Origin: Opitutaceae bacterium UBA4094
GTDB taxonomy: Bacteria; Verrucomicrobiota; Verrucomicrobiia; Opitutales; Opitutaceae
NCBI GenBank assembly: GCA_002382525.1
Contig: DFYA01000221.1
Span: 5,062 to 17,399, forward strand
Reading direction: 5' to 3'
DNA: 12,338 nucleotides
Positions 1 to 5,567 of the stretch are shown piece by piece; positions within the stretch are counted from its first letter, which is position 1, and each line of letters begins with the position of its first letter. Below the pieces are notes generated by a model. It saw only the letters and a program-made list of their open reading frames with translations, did not search any database and was not told the origin of the DNA. A program made the translations under genes and the position numbers.

Positions 1-990
1 GGCGCGTTGGTGGCGTTCAGCATCGTGCGTCGTTTGCCGGAGACGCGTGTGCAGACACACGCCCATGCATTATGCGGGAAGATCGCCTACGCTGCGTATG
101 CGTGTCCGGGCAGCCAAGAACTCGGAGACAAGATCGCCGAAGCGTTCGCTGCCGGTGCGGATTGCGTGATGCTGGAAAACCACGGCGTGGTGATCGGCGG
201 ACGTGATCTGGCGGAGGCGTTTCAGCGGTTTGAGACGCTGGAATTTGTGGCCCACACGGTGATCAAGGCGTCGTCGCTGGGCGATCTGCGTCTGCTGCCA
301 TCGGGGGTGCTCACGGGGCAAGCGGTGTCGGACTACGCGACGCTCGAGCCGAGCGTGCCGGGCAACCGCGAGAAGGAACTGCGCGCCCAAGTGTGCGAGT
401 TTGCTCATCGTTCGTATCGGCAGCGGCTGATGATCAGCACGGCGGGCTCAATTTCGGCGAGGATCAACGACGAGCAGTTTGTGATTACGCCGAGACGTCG
501 GGACCGGTTGGATCTGCGTCCCGAAGGGTTGGTGCGGGCGACCCGCGCAGCGTGCGAAGCGGGGAAACGTGCAAGTCGCACGGCCCGGCTGCATGCGCTG
601 ATTTACGCGGCAAATCCGGAGGTCGGCGTGGTGATCAACGCGCAGCCGATGAACGCGAGCGCGTTCTGCATGGCGGACGCGGATTTCTGCACGCGGACGA
701 TTCCCGAGAGTTATCTTGTGTTGGGCGACGCGCCGAAGGTTCCCTTCGCGTGCATCGTGAACGACGCGGAGGCGCTGGCGGCGCGTATGTCGCTCAAGAA
801 GTGCCCGGTGTTGTTGATCGAGAACGAGGGCGCGCTGATCGTGGGGCGCACGTTGCTCGAGGCGTTTGACCGCCTGGAGGTGCTGGAAGCGACGGCGGAA
901 GCGCTGTTGCTCAGCCGACCGCTGGGACCGCTCGTGCCGATGCCGGACGAGGCGTTGACGGAGTTAAGACGGGCCTTCGGGCTCGACTAA
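1..990 (+). CDS. Tandem class II aldolase/adducin-domain protein (5' end cut off)
   Basis: The frame is open from the first base, so the N-terminus lies outside the window; the TTG at 7 is only an internal codon. Counting from it, residues 1-90 are the C-terminal half of one class II aldolase (FucA/AraD type) domain, with the metal-binding histidine kept in LENHGVVIGG (H59). Residues 120-305 are a second, complete domain of the same fold. Family members use three zinc histidines and a catalytic glutamate to cleave or epimerise sugar phosphates. In the second domain these are replaced: HTHP is NAQP (211-214), ENHG is ENEG (273-276), the SSE glutamate is T192, and the GN of the phosphate loop is GS (147-148). 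Only the first domain can therefore be catalytic; the second may be structural or ligand-sensing. The substrate cannot be told. The gene is convergent with everything to its right. Family assignment is firm; the loss of residues is read from motif alignment by eye. Confidence 0.85.
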   Translation, partial: GALVAFSIVRRLPETRVQTHAHALCGKIAYAAYACPGSQELGDKIAEAFAAGADCVMLENHGVVIGGRDLAEAFQRFETLEFVAHTVIKASSLGDLRLLPSGVLTGQAVSDYATLEPSVPGNREKELRAQVCEFAHRSYRQRLMISTAGSISARINDEQFVITPRRRDRLDLRPEGLVRATRAACEAGKRASRTARLHALIYAANPEVGVVINAQPMNASAFCMADADFCTRTIPESYLVLGDAPKVPFACIVNDAEALAARMSLKKCPVLLIENEGALIVGRTLLEAFDRLEVLEATAEALLLSRPLGPLVPMPDEALTELRRAFGLD

Positions 991-1040
991 ATCAATTGGG
1001 GCTATCGACCAGTGGGGTGTGGTAGTCCCTGTGTGAAAAA

Positions 1041-1079
1041 CCCGGTCGGATCAGGGGTGATCCGGCCGGGCCTTTTTTT
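1041..1079. terminator. Strong intrinsic terminator, probably bidirectional
   Basis: Arms 1041-1053 (CCCGGTCGGATCA) and 1058-1070 (TGATCCGGCCGGG) form a 13-bp stem with one G·U pair and a GGGG loop. It is followed by seven T at 1073-1079, a classic rho-independent terminator about 50 bp after the aldolase stop. Five A at 1036-1040 give a U5 tract on the other strand, so the same hairpin can also end leftward transcripts coming from the sigma factor gene. Confidence 0.9.
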
Positions 1080-1269
1080 GACACAGACTACACACAACTA
1101 CACACACGGAACTGACAGCTGACTTTCTGACTACCTGACAAGTGAGGGGGCGGCTTTTCGAGAGCCGCCGGGGGCGGAGAATGGTTCGCGGGGCTGACCC
1201 ACGTTTAGGCGGGTCGCAATGGCCACGACAGGCGGCGACCGCCGTCCTGGCCAATCGAAAACCAGATGG
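1080..1269. other. Intergenic spacer between convergent genes
   Basis: No convincing gene is seen. It starts with a low-complexity ACACA-rich run (about 1080-1107). A 7-bp hairpin (GGCGGCT at 1149-1155 and AGCCGCC at 1163-1169) lacks a T-tract on either side, so I do not call it a terminator. No anti-sigma factor gene follows the sigma gene here. Confidence 0.5.
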
Positions 1270-1998
1270 TTAAGCGCACGCGACCGCGTGGCGGCCGTGG
1301 GCGTCGCGGCTGCTTTCGAAAAAGTCGGACGGCTCAGAATCGGGACCGAATTCCGGGGCGCATTCGGCAAGGAGCTTGCGGAGGTTTTCGCGAGCGCGGG
1401 CGATGCGGCTCTTTACGGTGCCGACGTTGATGCGAAGCGCCTTGGAGATTTCCTCGTAGGGAAGATCGAGGACGTTGCGCATGGTGAGAATCTCGCGGTG
1501 GGAGGCGTCGAGCTTGTCCATGCAGAGGGCGATGAGGGAGACGAACTCGTTGGTGGTCGTCTCGTGCGCCGGGTCGGCGTCGTCGGCGGCGATCAAGTCG
1601 GAGAAGGTGGCGTCGGAATCCTCGGTGAGCGGGCGCTCGAGCGAGAGGGAGTCCTGGCGGCGGCGGCGGAAGAAATACCAATAGCGGTTGCGCGAGAGGT
1701 TGAGCGCGATGCGGTAGAGCCAAGTGGCGAGGGAGGAGTCGCCGCGGAAGTTGGCGAGGCCGCGGTGGGCGCGGATAAAGGCATCTTGGACGATTTCCTC
1801 GGCGTCGGCGGAGTTGCGGAGGAGGTTGTGGGCGAGACTGAACAGGCGGTTGTGATAGCGCTGCATGATCTCGACGAAGGCGGTTTCGTCGCCGGCGTTA
1901 AATCGGGCAACAAGCGTGGTGTCGTAGGCGGCTTCGGCGGCGGATTCGGGCTTGGCGGGGGTGATGTGACGGGGTGAGTGGGCGATGGCGTGAGACAT
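1270..1998 (-). CDS. ECF-type sigma-70 family RNA polymerase sigma factor
   Basis: This 242-residue protein has the two-domain layout of extracytoplasmic-function sigma factors, which direct RNA polymerase to specific promoters. Sigma region 2 covers about residues 44-112, with RLFSLAHNLLRNSADAEEIVQDAF (core binding) and the aromatic/basic stretch WLYRIALNLSRNRYWYFFRRR (-10 recognition). Region 4 covers about 154-210, with the helix-turn-helix LPYEEISKALRINVGTVKSRI (179-199). An acidic linker joins them and a tail of about 30 residues follows region 4, longer than in minimal ECF factors. ATG at 1998 is the only plausible start, and GGAA lies about 10-7 nt upstream, the sole hint of a Shine-Dalgarno sequence in the window. 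It stands 232 bp after allophanate hydrolase on the same strand, so it may have its own promoter. No anti-sigma gene is adjacent; its control and regulon are unknown. Confidence 0.93.
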   Translation of the reverse strand: MSHAIAHSPRHITPAKPESAAEAAYDTTLVARFNAGDETAFVEIMQRYHNRLFSLAHNLLRNSADAEEIVQDAFIRAHRGLANFRGDSSLATWLYRIALNLSRNRYWYFFRRRRQDSLSLERPLTEDSDATFSDLIAADDADPAHETTTNEFVSLIALCMDKLDASHREILTMRNVLDLPYEEISKALRINVGTVKSRIARARENLRKLLAECAPEFGPDSEPSDFFESSRDAHGRHAVACA

Positions 1999-2230
1999 AG
2001 GGTGTTCCGTTGGAGGTTGGAGTTGAATCGAACGGGCCTCCTATACCTTGGAACGTGCCACCCGGGTTGGTTACGGGTTTAGTCTCTGTTTTCCAGTGAG
2101 ATAAAAAATGGTTATCGGGCGCTTTACCGATGGGTAACGAATGCAAAATGCGCGATGGTCGCGAGCCGCCTCGTGCAGCGTGCATGAGCCCCGTGGGGAA
2201 TTCAGCGCGGGGGGCTGGCGCCGGGGGCTT
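1999..2230. other. 232-bp spacer upstream of the ECF sigma gene
   Basis: No gene is seen. The stretch from about 2085 to 2150 is clearly A/T-richer than its surroundings (it includes AAAAAATGG and GCAAAATG), which makes it the likely promoter region for the leftward sigma gene. I could not fit clear -35/-10 boxes. Next to the allophanate hydrolase stop, GGGGGCT occurs twice around GGCGCC (about 2209-2228), a direct repeat and not a terminator hairpin. No terminator separates the hydrolase from the sigma gene, so read-through is possible. Confidence 0.4.
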
Positions 2231-4060
2231 TTAACGAGCCGAAGCGGCTTCGTGATGGCGCCAGGCGATCCAGCCGCCGAAGGAGGTGATGTTGGTCGCG
2301 CCGTGAAGCGCGTGGGGTTCGCAGAGGAAGCTTTTGACCCATGTTCCGTCGATCAGTTCGGCGTTGCCGATTGAAAGCGGAGGCGGGACCGCGGCGGTGA
2401 AGCGTCCGAACGCGTCGGGAGAAAGTGAATACGTCTCGACGGCAATGGCGGCGCCGGGGGAAGGGAACGAGGCGCGGACAAGGCCCGGTTTGGGCGGTGT
2501 GGTGTGGGCCAAGGCGTAGAGTTGGTAGGCCGGTGCGGTGGTGGTGGCGGATATGAAGCGCGCGTCGAGCTTGGTAAGTTGATGATGCAGCGGTTGTCCG
2601 CGCAGGTGGGCACCGCAGACCGCCAACGTGACGCGCGAGTCGCCGAGAGGCGGTGCGGATGCATCGGATGTCTTGTCACTTATTAAGTGACAAATCGGCT
2701 CGAGGGGAGGCGGGAGGGTTTCGCCGAGGTAGCGGGCGGCGAGAGCGAGGAGGTGTTCGTCGTGCCAGGCGGGCGCGATCAAGGTGATGCCGAAGCCGGG
2801 GCCAAAGCTGTAACGACCGGCGGGCACGGTGAGGCCGCACAGGTCGAGGAGGTTCATGAAGTTGTTGTAGCGGCCGAGATTCGAGTTGAGGCGAACGGGG
2901 TCGGCGGCGATTTCGGAAACCTTGTAGATCGTGCCGGCGGTGGGGGCGACGAGGGCGTCCACGGTGGCGAGGATCGTGTCGGCGGCGCGGCGGAGTTCGG
3001 CGAGGCGATAGGTCGCGCGGAAGGCGTCGGAGGCGGAGGCGGTGCGTCCGCCGAGGATGATGTGGGCGACGGTGGGGTCGAGGCCGGCAGGGTTGGGCGC
3101 GGAGAAATCGGAAGGGGAGTGTTGTTCGATAAATGTGCCGACGGCGGCGTAGCGCTCGGCGGTCCACGGACCTTCGTAGAGGAGGCGCGCGGCGTCGAGG
3201 AACGGGGTGAAATCGATTTCGACGAGTTCGATGCCGAGGGCGCGCAGGCGATCAAGGGCGGCGGCGAAGAGGACGGGGGATTCGGAGTTGCCGAACCAGT
3301 CGAGTTGGTCGGCGCGCGGGACGCCGAGGCGAGCCTTTCCGAAGGAGGTGTCACCCAATAGGTGACACTTTGGATTGGGGCGGGAGAAGGGGTCTTGCGG
3401 GTCGAAGCCTTCGGCAGCGGTGAGAACGCGCGCTGCGGTGGCGAGGTCGCGGGCGAAAATGGAGACGCAGTCGAGGCTGCGGCAGGCGGGGACGACGCCG
3501 CGGGTGGAGAGGCGTCCGCGAGTGGGCTTGAGGCCGATGATGCCGTTGAAGGCGGCGGGGACGCGTCCGGAGCCGGCGGTGTCGGTGCCGAGGGCGAAAT
3601 CGACGAGGCCGGCGGCGACGGCGACGGCGGAGCCGCTGGAGGAGCCGCCGGAAATGTAGTCCGAGTTGAATACATTTCGCGGCGCGCCGTGGGGCGAACG
3701 GGTGCCGACGAGGCCGGTGGCGAATTGGTCAAGGTTGGTCTTGCCCAAGGGGAGCGCGCCGGCGTCGAGGAGCTTTTGGACGACGTGGGCGGAGGCGGCG
3801 GGCGTGTAGGCGAAGCCGGGACAGGCGGCGGTGGTGGGGATGCCGGCGAGGTCGATATTGTCTTTGATGGCGAAGGTGAGGTCGGCGAGGGGGGCGGGAG
3901 AGGGGACGGAGTCGAGTCGCTCACGCTCCCCGCTACCGGAGGAGAGGGCGGAGATTTCGGCGGCGGTGAGGCGGTGGAGCCAGACGGCGGGGTCGCGTTG
4001 CGCGTAGGCGTCGCAGCGGGCGAGGGCGGTGGCGAGGTCGGAGGGTTGGGCGTTGGACAT
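2231..4060 (-). CDS. atzF: Allophanate hydrolase (amidase signature family with AtzF C-terminal domain)
   Basis: The enzyme hydrolyses allophanate, in the family yielding two ammonia and two CO2 after decarboxylation; it is the second step of the urea carboxylase route and the last step of cyanurate/biuret degradation. The 609 residues match full-length AtzF (about 600). Residues 1-450 are the amidase-signature domain with a Ser-cisSer-Lys triad: K66 (FAIKDNID), S140 (GGSSSGSA) and S164 (TAGSGR). Residues 476-600 are the allophanate-hydrolase C-terminal domain (LAVCGAHLRGQPL onward), which separates it from ordinary amidases. The ATG at 4060 has no Shine-Dalgarno; upstream is a pyrimidine-rich spacer of 49 bp after the response regulator, with which it is probably co-transcribed. 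No urea carboxylase lies in the window. Oddities: two related 21-bp palindromes inside the gene encode CHLLGD (232-237) and CHLISD (457-462) in variable loops, and GSGERERLD (42-50) also looks inserted. Function is confident. Confidence 0.95.
   Translation of the reverse strand: MSNAQPSDLATALARCDAYAQRDPAVWLHRLTAAEISALSSGSGERERLDSVPSPAPLADLTFAIKDNIDLAGIPTTAACPGFAYTPAASAHVVQKLLDAGALPLGKTNLDQFATGLVGTRSPHGAPRNVFNSDYISGGSSSGSAVAVAAGLVDFALGTDTAGSGRVPAAFNGIIGLKPTRGRLSTRGVVPACRSLDCVSIFARDLATAARVLTAAEGFDPQDPFSRPNPKCHLLGDTSFGKARLGVPRADQLDWFGNSESPVLFAAALDRLRALGIELVEIDFTPFLDAARLLYEGPWTAERYAAVGTFIEQHSPSDFSAPNPAGLDPTVAHIILGGRTASASDAFRATYRLAELRRAADTILATVDALVAPTAGTIYKVSEIAADPVRLNSNLGRYNNFMNLLDLCGLTVPAGRYSFGPGFGITLIAPAWHDEHLLALAARYLGETLPPPLEPICHLISDKTSDASAPPLGDSRVTLAVCGAHLRGQPLHHQLTKLDARFISATTTAPAYQLYALAHTTPPKPGLVRASFPSPGAAIAVETYSLSPDAFGRFTAAVPPPLSIGNAELIDGTWVKSFLCEPHALHGATNITSFGGWIAWRHHEAASAR
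2673..2693. repeat. 21-bp perfect palindrome inside atzF (copy 2)
   Basis: Arms TTGTCACTTA (2673-2682) and TAAGTGACAA (2684-2693) flank a single T. It sits in the linker between the amidase and C-terminal domains and is read as C-H-L-I-S-D-K. It aligns without gaps to the palindrome at 3348-3368 with 15 of 21 bases identical. No T-tract follows on either strand, so it is not a terminator. In the other two frames of either strand it would give a stop codon. Confidence 0.85.
3348..3368. repeat. 21-bp near-perfect palindrome inside atzF (copy 1)
   Basis: Arms GTGTCACC (3348-3355) and GGTGACAC (3361-3368) flank CAATA; taken as a 21-bp dyad only one inner base pair fails. It is translated in the same frame as the copy at 2673-2693, giving C-H-L-L-G-D-T. 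It lies in a surface-type loop after the DPFSRP stretch of the amidase domain, a place where length is expected to vary. Confidence 0.8.
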
Positions 4061-4077
4061 GGAGCGGGTGGTGCGGG

Positions 4078-4107
4078 GAGAAAGATAAAGAGAAAGAGGA
4101 AAGAAGG
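4078..4107 (-). repeat. Pyrimidine-rich spacer element, copy A
   Basis: On the + strand this purine run begins GAGAAAGATAAAGAGAAA (4078-4095); in the mRNA it is a C/U-rich stretch between the response regulator stop and the atzF start. It matches copy C (11735-11764) at 24 of 30 positions and copy B (9768-9785) at 14 of 18. It takes up most of the 49-bp spacer. Function unknown; it may help ribosome loading where there is no Shine-Dalgarno. Confidence 0.55.
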
Positions 4108-4109
4108 GG

Positions 4110-5567
4110 CTAGGTGGCGGGTTGGCGTTGGCGGTCTTGCCAGCGGTAGAGGAGGGCGCGGTTCACTCCGAGGAGGCGGGCGGCGGCAGAGAGGTTGTTG
4201 GCCGACGCGGCGATGGCTTCGGCGATGAGGCGGTTTTCGCTTTCCGCGAGGTTGTAGGATTTGCGCGCGGGCTCGCCGGGAGCGGCGGTTTCGCGGAGGG
4301 CGGAGGTCGCGAAGACAATGTGGTGCGCGAGGATCTCGGATGAGTTCGAGGCGTGGATGAGGGCGCGTTCGAGGGTGTTTTTGAGTTCGCGAATGTTGCC
4401 GGGGTAATCGTGTGCGAGGAGGCGTTCCACGGCCTCGGTCGTGAGGGCGGGCGCGGGGCGTTTGAGGTCGGTCGCGAAGAGTTTCAAAAAGTGCGCGGCG
4501 AGGGCGGGGATGTCTTCGCGGCGGTGGCGGAGAGGCGGGACGGTGATGTTGAAATGGTTGAGCCGGTAGTAGAGGTCTTCGCGGAACTGGGCGGCGGCGA
4601 TCTTGGCGGGGAGATTGACGTTGGTGGCGGCGACAACGCGCACGGAGACTTTGCGGCCGGAGGGGGCGCCGACGGGCTGGAGGTATCCGTCTTCGAGGAC
4701 GCGGAGGAGTTTGGCTTGGAGCGGCAGGGGCATGTCGCCGATCTCGTCGAGGAAGAGGGTGCCTCCGTGGGCGAGTTCGAACCAGCCTTTGCGGTCGGCG
4801 ATGGCGCCGGTGAAGGAGCCGCGGACGTGGCCGAAGAGGAGGGACTCGGCGAGTTCGGCGGGAAGGGCGGAGCAGTTGACGGGGACAAACGGTCCGGTGG
4901 CATGGGGGCCGCCGAAGTGGATGGCGCGGGCGATGAGTTCCTTGCCGGTGCCGCTTTCGCCGGTGAGGAGGACGTTGGTGCGGGGGAAGCCTTGGACGCT
5001 GCGGAGTTCGTTGAGCATCTTGCCGAAGAGCGGGGCGCGTCCGACGAAGCCGGCGAGCCCCCATTGGCGGGCTTCGGCGGCGGTGAGCACGGAGAGTTTT
5101 TCGTCGGCGGCGCGGAGGGCGGCCTCGGCTTGGCGGCGGCGGGCGATCTCGGTCTCGAGTTCGGTGTTGCGCGCGGAGAGTTCGCGGGTGAGCCGGCTGA
5201 GCGTGAGGTGGGTGGAGACGCGGGCGAAGACTTCGTCCATGCGGTAGGGCTTGGTCACGTAGTCAACGCCGCCGGCGGCGAAACCGGAGACGAGGCTTTC
5301 GAGCTCGGTGTTGGCGGTGACAAAGATGACCGGGATGGCGGCGAGGGCGGGATCGGCTTTGAAGCGGCGGCACGTTTCGAGCCCGTCCATCTCGGGCATG
5401 AGGACGTCGAGGAGGACGAGGTCGGGGCGGGCTTTGGCGGCGGCCTTGAGGGCGGCGGCGCCGGAGAGGGCGGTCAGGACGCGGTGGCCGGCTTTGTCGA
5501 GCGCGCCGGAGAGGGCGCCGAGGTTGGCGGCGACGTCGTCAACGAGGAGGAGGGTGGCGGGCGTCAT
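4110..5567 (-). CDS. Sigma54-dependent response regulator (receiver, AAA+, Fis-type HTH)
   Basis: This NtrC-type activator (485 residues) is the likely partner of the kinase just upstream. The receiver domain (about 1-122) has the acidic pair D10/D11, phospho-acceptor D54 (LLDVLMPEMDG), T84 and K106. A charged coiled-coil linker follows (about 124-165). The AAA+ domain (about 173-415) has Walker A GESGTGKE (203-210), the sigma54-contact loop as GSFTGA (250-255, usually GAFTGA), Walker B GGTLFLDE (268-275) and arginine-finger region FREDLYYRLN. The C-terminal Fis-like helix-turn-helix is at about 441-480 (NLSAAARLLGVNRALLYRW). The frame is open much further upstream, but MTPATLLLVDD is where the receiver begins, and this ATG overlaps the kinase stop as ATGA, implying translational coupling. 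Expected role: ATP-driven opening of sigma54 promoters after phosphorylation. Targets are unknown; a sigma54-like promoter lies upstream of the kinase. Confidence 0.94.
   Translation of the reverse strand: MTPATLLLVDDVAANLGALSGALDKAGHRVLTALSGAAALKAAAKARPDLVLLDVLMPEMDGLETCRRFKADPALAAIPVIFVTANTELESLVSGFAAGGVDYVTKPYRMDEVFARVSTHLTLSRLTRELSARNTELETEIARRRQAEAALRAADEKLSVLTAAEARQWGLAGFVGRAPLFGKMLNELRSVQGFPRTNVLLTGESGTGKELIARAIHFGGPHATGPFVPVNCSALPAELAESLLFGHVRGSFTGAIADRKGWFELAHGGTLFLDEIGDMPLPLQAKLLRVLEDGYLQPVGAPSGRKVSVRVVAATNVNLPAKIAAAQFREDLYYRLNHFNITVPPLRHRREDIPALAAHFLKLFATDLKRPAPALTTEAVERLLAHDYPGNIRELKNTLERALIHASNSSEILAHHIVFATSALRETAAPGEPARKSYNLAESENRLIAEAIAASANNLSAAARLLGVNRALLYRWQDRQRQPAT

Noticed and set aside
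1080..1107. ACACA-rich run as a CRISPR or tandem repeat array
   Set aside because: Short, irregular and without spacer-like units; simple low-complexity sequence.
1149..1169. GGCGGCT/AGCCGCC hairpin after the sigma gene
   Set aside because: No T-tract on either strand; the hairpin at 1041-1070 is the better terminator.
2043..2061. Second sigma54-like site before the ECF sigma gene (TGGCACG at 2060-2054, minus strand)
   Set aside because: The -24 half fits, but the -12 position reads AAGG instead of TTGC, so the essential GC is missing.
2673..2693. Palindrome in atzF as an internal terminator
   Set aside because: No T-tract follows and the reading frame continues through it into a conserved C-terminal domain.
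2854..5064. Long minus-strand open frame across the response regulator and atzF
   Set aside because: The product is an Arg/Pro-rich low-complexity chain in a shifted frame of two well-conserved genes.
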